This document shows positions 12,134 to 22,319 of a stretch of 64,000 bases of DNA, in pieces. The DNA is taken from contig PYIU01000010.1 of the NCBI GenBank assembly GCA_003415625.1, positions 2,168,501 through 2,232,500 of the forward strand, given 5' to 3'. This stretch comes from Aquanectria penicillioides. Its lineage: Eukaryota > Ascomycota > Sordariomycetes > Hypocreales > Nectriaceae. Below the pieces are notes generated by a model. The model made no database searches. It worked only from the letters and a program-made list of their open reading frames with translations, and was not told where the DNA came from. Every line of letters begins with the position of its first letter. Position 1 is the stretch's first letter. Both the position numbers and the translations under genes were made by a program.

Positions 12134-14066
12134 ATGGACCAGATTCCGTCAGAGCTTGTCCAGGTTATTCTCAATCAGGTACGGACTATTTCAACCCCCC
12201 TCGTCACTGGCAGATGTTAAATTGGCGCAGTTGACCGACATTCATGATCTGATAAGCGTATGCCTGACTTCCAAGTCTTTGTATGAAGAGGCATTGCCTG
12301 TTCTTTTGCAGTTCCGCCCAGTTAAGCTCGTTTTCCCAGACGAGTGGGAATTGCACAGGGCCCCTAGCGATGCCCTCAGAGAACTCCGGGATCAAGGACC
12401 TGGCCGGTTACGCGGGACAAAATTGCTGCAATTACGGGCACCAGGCTTTGAAAATGAGACGAATCGTTGTTTCCACCACACTGCTGGTGAGTTTGATCCT
12501 CTAAATGGCAAGGGGGCTGGCCTAGGGCTTGAGAATGCTCCCGAAGAGGAACGGCGAGACTGGCCTTCTCGGCAACTAGCTAAGGATATACTTCCTACGC
12601 TTGAAATGATTCAAGAAAACCAACTCACACATTTCAGGTATGCTACTGATTCTGTTCAATGGTATGTAATTGACACAAAATAGCTGGGAATTAGGGTGCT
12701 GCATTCCGCGTGAGCTTTTGGGAAAGGATGGTTGGGTCGGCCGCTCCCAGTCTCAAATCCAGAGCCTGGAAGTTATCACTGCTGGCGGATGTGACTTTAG
12801 TCTGTCGAACCCTGGAGAAGCTTTCAGTGTCAGTCTGAGCCCATTCAGAAACTTGGCTACACTAACGTGGGTTGGACTCTTGGAGCGCCATGTGGCCGAC
12901 GAGGTTCAATTGGCAATAGAGCAAAACTGTCAAGAGCTCGAGCAACTTGAACTGGATTTCGTGTGCCTTAACCCCCATTTCATGGACGATAGAGCTGTGC
13001 ACCTTACTGCATCTGAGTTTTTAACGGGACTGCCGCCAAGTCCTCCACGATGGGGATATAAATTCCCTCTTCTTCAGAAACTATCCCTCTCCCATGTCTC
13101 GCTGGGAAATTGCGAAGCCATGATTTCACTCTTTGACTGGAGTAACATTTTGCACTTATGTGTTCGAGGATGCTCCGGAGCTAGGGACTTTTTATGGGCT
13201 TTGGCCGACTCATATGTCACTCTGCGACTCACGACATTTGAAATCAGTGTCGACTCGAGAGATGCCAATGTTTCAGAAGCGTCCACGATGATATACTTCC
13301 TCGAATCATTCAGCGGACTCGAGAATTTGTATATGCACCTTGAGGCGGATTTGATGGGGCACGGTGATTCCATTTGGAGAGCTGTTGTCAAGACTCATGC
13401 ATACACTCTTCGCCGCTTTACTTATCAGGCGATTTGTTGGCAAGATCACGTCATCTACGAAAGCGCAATGCCTATTTCTTGCATGGGAGTTGATGATGAC
13501 GCGTCCCTCGAGAGCATCAAGAATGATAACCCATTGAGGAAGCTCGACCTTGAGTGTTTGGGGATGACTGCTCGTCCTGATATTCTGGTAAGTGCCCTTG
13601 AAACTAGCTTGGACTTCTGCTGATCATTTTGAAGAAAATCGTTCTCCCTGCTTTCGTCGGGAAGAGCTTGAAAGTGCTTCATATTCGAGTACCCGGCTAC
13701 GAACAAGACACAGGAGCTGAAATTGTGTCCGTTCTGAGGCAGGATGCTTGTTACAATAGAAATGATGCATCCAATAGCGAAAGCACGGGGAGCGAGTTGA
13801 GGAAGCTCGTGGATTGGTTGTTCAGTGAAGAGGGCATCACGTCGTTGGATATGGTTGTTTTTGGCGATTTTACCACCCGCGGTCGTTATCAAGAGAATGC
13901 ATTTATCCTAAAGAGATGTCAGGGCCCGTTGCGCTGGGATCTCTACCAGTTGGACGACGGGCGTGGTGACTATGGCCCACGAGATGCCAGTATCGAGAGA
14001 CTCGTCAAGGAGCATTTTGAGTTTCTCGAGTCAGCCCCTACTTCATCTCTCATGTGGCTATCTTAA
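12134..14066 (+). CDS. F-box protein with leucine-rich-like repeats
   Basis: Four exons (12134-12178, 12231-12637, 12684-13587, 13635-14066) give 595 residues, all junctions in phase with introns of 46-52 bp. The N-terminus is an F-box: IPSELVQVILNQ joined across intron 1 to LTDIHDLISVCLTSKSLYEEALPVL. The remainder has irregular leucine-rich segments (for example LATLTWVGLLERHV, LQKLSLSHVSLGN, LRKLDLECLGM, LKVLHIRVPGY), as in fungal F-box proteins that recognise substrates for SCF ubiquitin ligases. The first acceptor was chosen at gcgcag (12230) because it restores the F-box; the earlier cag at 12213 would give a stop. No partner gene is nearby. The target is unknown. Confidence 0.85.
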
Positions 14067-14688
14067 GCGAGAATCCATTCACTCTACTAAAGGTGTAGTG
14101 GAGGAAAATGAGTGCAATGAATGAGGATGTCACATCTAATATATTCCTCTCAAAGTGACATTCGAGACGATTGACCAACAAAGACGACGAGATCGATTTG
14201 GATGACGCTCATGTGAGCTGACAAATACATGCGACAAAAATCGAATTTCAAGCCTCTTCATGCTCTTTATTAATGTCGCTTTTGGCCTGATTTTGCGCGG
14301 CAGCCGTTGGTTACCGCAGTGATCGTGCCGATTTGGACAGTGGGGTAGGATTTGCGGACTTGCAATACATCAACACCATATGCGCCGTTCTTCCCTAGGT
14401 TGCGGATCCGCCTAAACTTAGACAGATAGCTTTCCTCAAGCTGGATAACTGGGCATCGTATCTTGTTTGACTTTAATACACGGTCACGTTATCTTAATTC
14501 GGACATTCGGATTTAAGTTCTGGCTTGCGACCGGGTAATCGATCCGCGATTGGTTTTGGCACTTGTCGGAGTGAACGGCAAATTTGCTCCCCCGCATCGT
14601 GTAAGTTGCGCTATTTTCACATATCAACACCAGCAAAAATACGACGCCCACTTCTCATCGATTATCAATAGCACGTTCAACAGGAACG
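14067..14688. other. Intergenic, no gene seen
   Basis: It separates the F-box gene from the 6PGDH-like gene and presumably holds the promoter of the latter. No motif stands out. Confidence 0.5.
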
Positions 14689-15790
14689 ATGGGTCAAGAA
14701 ACAGCGCTCGTTATAGGCATTCTGTCCATTGGTGACATGGGGCTTGGCGTTGCTAAGCTCTTGATCAGCCAAGGATATAGAGTCGTCACCTATGCGGAAG
14801 ATAGAAGGCGAGTTATTTGTCTTCGCGATAAGATTTGTTGGAAGCGCTACAAATAATCTTGTAAATCCCGAAGTGACGCTAATTAGCCTTCTTTGTTTAG
14901 TGAAAGCACTCGCGACCGGGCTCGATCTAGCAATGTTGAGCTCCTACCATCGGTCGCTCAGTTTTCCAAGGAGTCTGACTGTATCCTTTCTATTGTCCCG
15001 CCACGAGATGCCCTGGCTACAGCGCAACGTGTCCTCGACACTGTGCCAAAGGAAAAAGAAGGACGAGAGCGTCCCCTGTACTACTTGGAGATGAATGCTA
15101 TTTCGCCAGGGCTAACCTCCAAGGTGGAAGCTCTTTTTGAGGGATACGGGAATATTATCCTCATAGATGGCGGAATTATCGGAGGGCCTCCCTCCCCAAA
15201 TGCTGACTCGCCTTTTGGTTGGAAGCGTCCATCGCTTGTTGTATCTGGGCCGACCAAGCTGCCATCTGAGGCTCTCGTCCAGACGCTCAACATGAAGCAC
15301 ATCTCTCCGGACATTGGCGCTGCTTCTGGACTTAAGATGTGCTTCGCAAGCATCAGCAAAGGTTTTATTGCTCTTGCTACTCAATCGTTTGTCACGGCAG
15401 ATGCACTGGGTGTTCTTCCAGAATTGCGCGAGCATATGAAAGAATACAACCCACGGGCGTTGGTAATGGCCGAAGGTGGGGTCCCGAGTATGCCGCCAAA
15501 GGCGTATCGTTGGGTATACGAGATGGAAGAAATTTCCGCTACAATACATGAGAATGGTGGGTTTGACAGGAGCATGTAAGATTCCATCCAATGAAAGCAG
15601 TTGAAAGGTTGATGAGACATCGTGGGCTAACCTTTTTACCAGCTTCGATGGCGTTGCTGAACTCTACCGCGTTGTCGCTGATGATACGGATCTCGGTCGA
15701 GAGCAGCCTGGCAAACGGAAGAGAGGCACAACTGTTGAAGATGTGGTGGACGTCATGCGATCAGGAATGAAAGCTACGAAACGGGAATAG
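14689..15790 (+). CDS. 6-phosphogluconate dehydrogenase-like NAD-binding reductase (DUF1932 type)
   Basis: Three exons (14689-14807, 14901-15575, 15643-15790) give 313 residues. The N-terminus is a Rossmann fold with the SIGDMGLGVAKLL version of GxGxMG. Then come SIVPPRDAL and a YLEMNAISPG segment typical of beta-hydroxyacid dehydrogenase relatives, IDGGIIGGPP, and a helical C-terminal half with GLKMCFASISKGFIAL, as in the DUF1932 group. Exon 1 appears to end AGAAG with a GC donor (GCGAGT) and the acceptor tttag at 14900. The next possible GT donor (14812) leads at once to a stop, so the GC-AG reading is favoured by frame. The enzyme probably oxidises or reduces a small hydroxyacid with NAD(P); the substrate is unknown. 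Confidence 0.85.
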
Positions 15791-16253
15791 TAGACGTAGA
15801 TGTCATTTCGTCGTGAAATGTGTGCCGTAAATTAAGTAATCTAATCATCATGTTGTTCGAATGTGACTTAATCAGAATACCACGAACAGTTTCGCTTAGT
15901 CTCCTCGGCAAGTTGTATTTACATCTCATAAAAACGCGAACTGCTTGTCGATGAGTCTCCCGTTGAATGCACGATCTCAAGAACATGTTTGGGAAGGCTT
16001 ACGCAATGAACATCACGTTACCGCAGTGATTGTTAGGGTCTATTTAAATGGCGTGAGCCATAGTTATAGTTTTTTGAAGTATTGTCGAACGAGCTATGCA
16101 CATAAACTACACCCTTTTCTGTGGAGGAACCGACCTCTATAACCCATTTTTGTAGACGAGGCGCTCTGTTAAGCCACCCACCCATACTCAATATTCCACA
16201 ATAACATAAATGTTCAAGGAAAATTCACAGTAAACCTAAATAAGACCTTTTAT
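15791..16253. other. Convergent intergenic space
   Basis: It lies between the 3' ends of two converging genes. No gene seen. Confidence 0.5.
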
Positions 16254-17693
16254 TCAAGTCTTGATGGTTGAAGACACCTCAAACGTCGAATGAACTGCAA
16301 TAGCGCGCCCATTCATCGTGTCATCTGAGCCTGACGCGCTTGCCAGACCCTTATGCCGTGAGCCTTCAGCAGTCACTCTGTTTGTGAGCTGTATCTCGTC
16401 GTCTGTGTCTACGAGCTTGAGCATTTTGTCACCGCCAAAGTTGAAGCGTGACCCGCCATATGTAAAGAGCGTGTTGCCCTTCTGCGAGCCTGGGCCCGTA
16501 CCCGAGGGATTCGACCGCCACGGTGTGCTTGAGGTCGAGTTCCCATTCTTGCTGCCAAAGCTTGAAGCCAACTTCTTCTTTACGATGTGTCGAAGAGGTG
16601 CAAGGTGTGGCAAGCAGGCTGAGACAATAGCAATAGAGGGCTCAATCGCAGACCAGATAAAGACGGGCCCCATGAGAAATGTAACGTCGATCGCGGAGGA
16701 GAACTTGGAGAGATAGTGGATTCGGACGATGCTGGCGATGCACACACTGATTTAGAAGTCGGTTAGAATATCCTCGAGGCATCATTCCCCGACACGGAGG
16801 AAAGGGGGTTCTTACAAGCCTCCTAGTAACATCACGCCACACACACCAGTCTTCTTCTTGGTCGACATTTGTAGCTTCAGGATCTGTGGGATAGGTATTA
16901 TTAACACCAGCATGTCTGCAAGCATGTTTATGATGCCAAGGGCGAGAAAAAACTTGTTGACGTCGATGCACTTCCCCGTCGCCCCGGTGAATTGCAGCCA
17001 GTAGAACGACACGGGCTTGCAGCAGTTGGCCATGGTTACCCATATGATAAGGGGGTAGGACATAGACAGGAAGAAGCCTAGACCTATAGAGATCTTGAAG
17101 GGGAGGTCGTTGGTTTTGAAGACGCGCAGATAGAAGAATAGGATGGAGACCTTGGTTGTAGCGCATGCTGCAGCGTAAATGTAAGTGTATGCATATAGAA
17201 GCTGATCCATGATCGTCAGTAAGAAGTCTGTTCATAGGTAGAAACCAACACAAACCCTGAATATCTGTGTTAGGTCATCTAGCTCAACAACCCAGACATG
17301 TTTCCCAGATCCAATCTGAGCACCTACTTCGCGTAAGTTAAGGGCATCAGGAACGCTAACGCATTAGATGCTCACCCATGATGCTCACGCATACAGTTCC
17401 AGCAACAAAAGCCTATACCCAATCTTCTAGTTAGCTCCCGTGCTGACACTTCACTGTCGCTCCGCATCAATGGTTGAAGCACGTACAAGTGCTAGAATGA
17501 TGGTCCAATCGTCCATCTTCAAGCCGCTTCGATGTATCGACCGTGCAACAAACCGGAAGAAGATGGCCAACGTTGCGAGAGCAAGGAGCACAATGACAGC
17601 GGCAGTATCTGCTGTGGCTGTACTTTGACTAAGGTCTGTGCCTTCGGGTGGCGATCCAAAGATCTGGACCATCACCGGATTCGCTTCCGCCAT
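16254..17693 (-). CDS. PTH11-like 7-TM receptor (fungal rhodopsin-domain membrane protein)
   Basis: Five exons (17693-17487, 17412-17376, 17326-17256, 17201-16816, 16746-16254) give 397 residues; introns of 49-74 bp keep frame. Hydrophobic helices start with AAVIVLLALATLAIFFRFVA, followed by the family hallmark RSGLKMDDWTI. Next comes the LYAYTYIYAAACATTKVSILFFYLRVF region, where TTK.SIL..YLR.F is typical. Later helices include IGLGFFLSMSYPLIIWVTM and FLALGIINMLADMLVLIIPIPQI. The PIPQILKL..STKKK signature and a Ser/Gly-rich cytoplasmic tail follow. These proteins are plasma-membrane receptors or sensors of unknown ligand; some act in host or surface sensing. A CFEM domain is absent. Exon 2 is only 37 nt and was placed by phase. 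A second member of the family lies at 47300-48716. Confidence 0.85.
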
Positions 17694-19459
17694 TGTTGGT
17701 GATTCGTTCTAGATGCGTTATGTGGCGTGAACAAGAATGCAGTTCACATCGTTGGAAGATGCTCAATCTTTGTTCTTTGCTTCCCAACCAGCTCTCTGCC
17801 GACTGCCGGGAGCCGTAGGCTTGTGCACTGCTCGAATAACAGTATTCGCAGTGGTGGGGATTGGTCCCCTGCTGCAGATTACCGGGCCGGCGTCGAGCAC
17901 AAAGATGATGTTATTACTCCGTAGTGCCGATCCTTTTGAGCTGACTTTGTTGGTCCAGGGGTTTGTTCGACCCCGGGGGCAGTTTTTCAATTACCCGGAT
18001 GCATGCCCGTGGCCTGGTTCAGGTCTCACATAGGCCTGTGGCACAGTTATCCAGGGGAACCAGACATTGTGAGTTTGCATTCGTTTGATCTTGTGAAAGG
18101 ACTAACTTCGGTGTCTTCCGCGCGTGGTAATTGGGGGCTTGTTTGATTCATATTTGCGTATTTTTTGGTTGGTGGATTTGGTTCGCACAATGGAGTCAGA
18201 CGCAGCAACGAGGCGTAGGAGGCACATTTCTAGTAGAATAATTCCTATTTCAACTTCATCACATAAATTGAGGGATTTCGAGGAGATTTGGAATTTTTGC
18301 CTAGCCGTCAAGATACCAGTACTAGGAGACACTTGAGCCTTGTGTGCCGCTGGCCCACACCTCTCGGACTCAACTCGGCCCAGAAGACCAAGCCATGCTC
18401 CCCGGAGAAGCAGGCCCTTGAATCCGTGGATTGAGAGACTCATTATGCACACCTGCCATGGTGTGGCCGTTGACCCTGGCAGTCGTCAAGGGTCAATGGG
18501 TCTTCGGGAGCCTCTCCATTCGAGCGGATTTTGTTACAATCGTATACGTAGCCCTTGCCCCCCTGTTCGGATGTTGTCCGGATATACGGGGTAGCGGTTG
18601 AATACTTGAACCGAAGGCCCTTGCGTGAGAGACGCAATCCCTTTCCTTGCTTTGTCTGGTCTAGCACCTTGCCAAGATAGCGAGAGCCGGGCGATGTTGC
18701 TGTTCATTTGACGGACAGAGGTAACTGTCTGTAGACGCAGGCACAAATTGCACCCTGCAGAAATGAAAGAACCAACTGAAATTAATCAAGCCAAGTACGT
18801 GTAGTACGATAATAGAGTATTGAATTCACATCATACAGTACTCTAATGTTCTTTGTGGCCTGCGGTAACGCCACCTCTCTCCGTGGTTGTGCACTATTGG
18901 CTATCGCTGTCGACTTACAGCCCGACTCCAAAACACAACCACCGTCCATCTACGGCGAAAAACGGTATCCCATCGCGCCATGATTCTCAAATCAGCTGAT
19001 TGATAATGGAAGTTCGCTGCAAAAGCTGGTCCAAGAGGTGACCCTCCACCGTTCAACTGAAGCTGCGGAGTCTTGGGTTGCAGCATCCCCTGGACCAACA
19101 GCAATTCCTTCAGTGATTTCGCGAACCATTCGCAGCCCGCATGAGGCATCGACCTGCTCAAAAGAGGTTTATCCCTGGAAATGTAACGTCGGACAGCCAT
19201 AGCGCCAACGCAGGAATATGATGCAAAGAAGCCCGAACAAGGGGCATTTTTATTTCCAGCCACGCGGTAGCTGCATCAGCCGTGACCTGAACCGAACAGT
19301 TTCGCCTTGCCTGTTTTTTTAGTCTTTGTTGTTCTTTTTGGTCTTTTTGTTATTGAAGCGTTCCACCCTTCTCATATTTTGTGTCGTGTTGCCCTCTCCG
19401 TTGCTCTTCCCCCATAGCAATACAGCTCTATTCAGATATTCGCCACCTAAATCACAACC
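17694..19459. other. Long gap, no supported gene
   Basis: About 1.8 kb. Several short overlapping frames but no domain. The last 130 bp are pyrimidine-rich, as is common just upstream of fungal start codons, and lead into the acyltransferase. Confidence 0.5.
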
Positions 19460-20815
19460 ATGGGCTCCTTCAGCCCCTTCTCCGAGATTCCTCCCCTGAC
19501 TCCTCTGGAGCGCATTGGACCCAAGGGTTATCTCCGCTACGTCTTTGCCTTCCACTTGCCCGAGGACTACGATATTGAGGAAGTCTCGTCCGTCCTCAAG
19601 AGCGGATGGGATGCTGCCAAGGACCGCATTGGTGTCATGGGCGCTGAGGCTGTTCCCGACCCAGACTCCAAACAAGGTGGCGTCTTGAAGTTCCAGAAGC
19701 TCCCTGAAGATAGCGGCGTTGAGACTGTCGTCGTCAAAGATCTCAGGGCTCCTGGAGCATTCCCATTCACGTATGCTGAGCTAAAGGAAAAGTCCTTTCC
19801 CGTATCAGCGTTCGATGCAGACACGCTGTGTCGTCGCACAGTTTGGCCCTCGGCCAGCGACCGGCTCCCCATCTCGCTCGTACAAGCCAACTTCATCTCA
19901 GGCGGCCTCATCCTATCATGGTGCATCCTTCATATGGCTGGTGATGGTACTACCTTCCAGGTGTGGACCAACATATGGGCGGAGGAGTGTCGCCGAGCTC
20001 AGAACATCAAGATCACCAACCCATATCCCCTTTACTACGCCATGCTGGGTGACAGAGCTAGCATCATGAGGCCCTATGGCAGAAACAAAGGCCTCGTTGA
20101 AGATCATCCCGAGTATCTTTCCATCCCATTCGTGCCGGAAGGAGCACCACCAAAGATGCAGTCGCCTGACCATCGCGGACAAGTCTTCTACTTCTCCCCC
20201 GAGGCCCTTAAGGCTCTGAAGGCTGAAGCATCGCCGGCTAACGCATCTGAGCCCTCAGACCAGACTTGGATCTCCACCAACGATGCTTTATCGGCCTTGT
20301 TGTGGCGGACTGTCATGGCAGTTCAGAACCCACTCGAGACGCTCGAGGGTGACCCAGTATCTGTATTTAATATTGCCATCGATGGGAGACTACGGACAGA
20401 GCCCCCAGTGCATCCCAAAACACTCGGCTGCTTCCTGGAATATGTCGCTGCCTCAGCTCCCATTCGACAAATGCTTGGTTCCGCCACGCTGGCTGACCTG
20501 GCCCTGTTGATTCGAAAGGCACTCATCCGAGCGGACAGGCAGTTCACTGACGATGTAGTAACGCTCGTCAACAAGCTCGACCACGTCGACAAGCTGATCC
20601 CAACCGCGTTCACGGATGTCCCCGGATATAACTGCGTGCAGACTTCTTGGGCCAACTTTGACCTCCAGGCTGTAGAGTTTGGCCCTGCGCTTGGAGATAA
20701 GATCGATGCCACCCGATCGCCTCATGTTGGTGTCATCAACGGCCTCCAAGTGGTGCTCCCACCACTGGCAGATGGGGTATGGAGATTTTGGTGGGTGTGG
20801 AATCAAGTTGCCTAG
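19460..20815 (+). CDS. BAHD-type acyltransferase (trichothecene 3-O-acetyltransferase-like), C-terminus frameshifted
   Basis: A single exon of 451 codons. It has the BAHD catalytic motif HMAGDG (His158, Asp162) in the middle and WANF ... EFG near the end, in place of the usual DFGWG region. Such enzymes move acetyl or longer acyl groups from CoA to an alcohol or amine of a metabolite. The annotated frame ends abruptly at 20815 in a Trp-rich tail. From about 20774 the +1 frame instead reads a family-like ending (ILVGVES, then CLDKLLHEPLWNKF) and stops at 20863-20865. The switch falls in a GGGG run at 20774-20777, so one missing G explains it. This may be a sequencing error or a real truncation of the last 30 or so residues. 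The catalytic His is upstream of the lesion. No trichothecene pathway gene is nearby, so the named relative is only the closest type I recognise. Confidence 0.85.
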   Translation: MGSFSPFSEIPPLTPLERIGPKGYLRYVFAFHLPEDYDIEEVSSVLKSGWDAAKDRIGVMGAEAVPDPDSKQGGVLKFQKLPEDSGVETVVVKDLRAPGAFPFTYAELKEKSFPVSAFDADTLCRRTVWPSASDRLPISLVQANFISGGLILSWCILHMAGDGTTFQVWTNIWAEECRRAQNIKITNPYPLYYAMLGDRASIMRPYGRNKGLVEDHPEYLSIPFVPEGAPPKMQSPDHRGQVFYFSPEALKALKAEASPANASEPSDQTWISTNDALSALLWRTVMAVQNPLETLEGDPVSVFNIAIDGRLRTEPPVHPKTLGCFLEYVAASAPIRQMLGSATLADLALLIRKALIRADRQFTDDVVTLVNKLDHVDKLIPTAFTDVPGYNCVQTSWANFDLQAVEFGPALGDKIDATRSPHVGVINGLQVVLPPLADGVWRFWWVWNQVA

Positions 20816-20865
20816 ACAAGCTGCTTCACGAGCCCCTTTGGAACAAGTTTGCCAAGGCGAGATGA

Positions 20866-22319
20866 GGACTTAAGCAAGAAAAAATGTGGTTTCCAATTTC
20901 TCTAGCTGTTTGTTAAGGATAGATGAACCTGGCCATTATTGTATGAATACCATTGTTGTCCGGCAAGGGCTCGTTCCGCCATGCGCGACAATTACATCCC
21001 GTTCCAACTTTGTGTCAATATTCCCACTACGACGAAACACAATCCTAAACCCATGGTAAATGACGTTACTGTTGATATCGCTTTGCGTAGAGACGTTATT
21101 ATTTGCCAACTTCTTTCTTCTCCAAGAAACAACATGTCATACAGTGCGCATAGACAAGGACCTCGGACCCCAAGCGCCCGCAGTTCCTACAAAATAAAGC
21201 CATGCTAGCGCCTCCGCACAAATGTCTCGTCCAAGCGTAAGCTTCTGGGCTTTCGATGGTGGCTGTGGGGAGAATGCGGCATTTGTGCGGGGTTTAGGAC
21301 CAGTCGATATAACTGCGTGTTTCTGGACAAGATCAACACCATGATCAAAGTACTGAAGGATGTTGACGACGCCGTGGCGCAGCTGAGAGCTGCCTCGCTC
21401 ATCTACCTATCACGGGCGACAACTTTCAATCGCGCCAAACTGTCATCTTTGTGTATGAGACATTTGTGCGGCCAGGAGCTAATTCAGATGTGACCGCACG
21501 ACCTATTTGAAATAATCAAAAAGTCTCGGTCGCCTCAGGGATCAGAATTTGTGGTTTCAATAGCTTTCCAAAAAGTGTAATTGTGCATATCAGTTTGCCC
21601 TGAAATCATCTATCTTTGTCAAGATCATTTCATCACCTCGTCCCACCTCTAAAATTTTGCAGTTGGCGAATTTTTTACTCTGAGAAACTTGATCTTACTA
21701 TTTGAATGGACTGGACTATTTCTAGGCCCACGGAATTCAAAGCCTCATTTTCGCCATGGCCCATTCAATTCAAGAGCACCCAGGTTCTAATAATATCACG
21801 GCAGAGGACAAGCAAGATATTGCCACCAATCTCTGCAAGATAGGGGCCAAAGATGTGGAACCACAAGTTCCCCCTCAGCCGCTGTTATGACTTTCCCAGC
21901 GTCAGTGGCAGGCTTCGGGGCCCTCGTCTACTACATGCGCGCAACAAACTGCGCCATCTTCGGTGTAGAATTTGGCCTTTTCCGAGGAGTGGTTCCGGTC
22001 GAGTGTTTGGTATGGAGTTTCGCAATCCTCATGCTTGTTTGGATCGAGGTTCGAGAGTTGATGAATGCTTAAATGGAATAAAGGTTTTCTACTTGTACTG
22101 GAACGAAGTGCATGATAATTTACAAGGGCACGACATTAGGATTGACACGTATCTTTAGAACCAATGTATGACTGATTAGTTAGTATCTGTTCTCGATGAT
22201 TGATTCTATGTAGCCTCTAGTTACGAATGCAACGTACCCTAAACGATGGACATGTTGTGTTGCAAGTCCTCCATATCTACAACGAGCTCTGTACCCTTAC
22301 AATTTCCCCTAAATTCATA
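20866..22319. other. Gap with inverted repeats, no supported gene
   Basis: No full gene seen. It holds a 15-bp exact inverted repeat pair (21214-21228 and 21457-21471). A short hydrophobic open frame lies at 21887-22072 and could be a remnant, but it has no recognisable family. Confidence 0.5.
21214..21471. repeat. 258-bp segment bounded by a 15-bp exact inverted repeat
   Basis: CCGCACAAATGTCTC at 21214-21228 is the exact reverse complement of 21457-21471. An internal copy of CATTTGTGCGG lies at 21280-21290. No flanking target duplication is evident, so MITE status is unproven. Confidence 0.6.

Noticed and set aside
12179..12213. Short 35-bp intron in the F-box gene ending at the first cag
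   Set aside because: It leads to a frame with an early stop; the acceptor at 12230 restores the F-box and gives a normal 52-bp intron.
19460..20865. Trichothecene or other secondary-metabolite cluster around the acyltransferase
   Set aside because: No terpene synthase, PKS, NRPS or P450 is seen nearby, so the resemblance to a trichothecene acetyltransferase is only at the level of the enzyme family.
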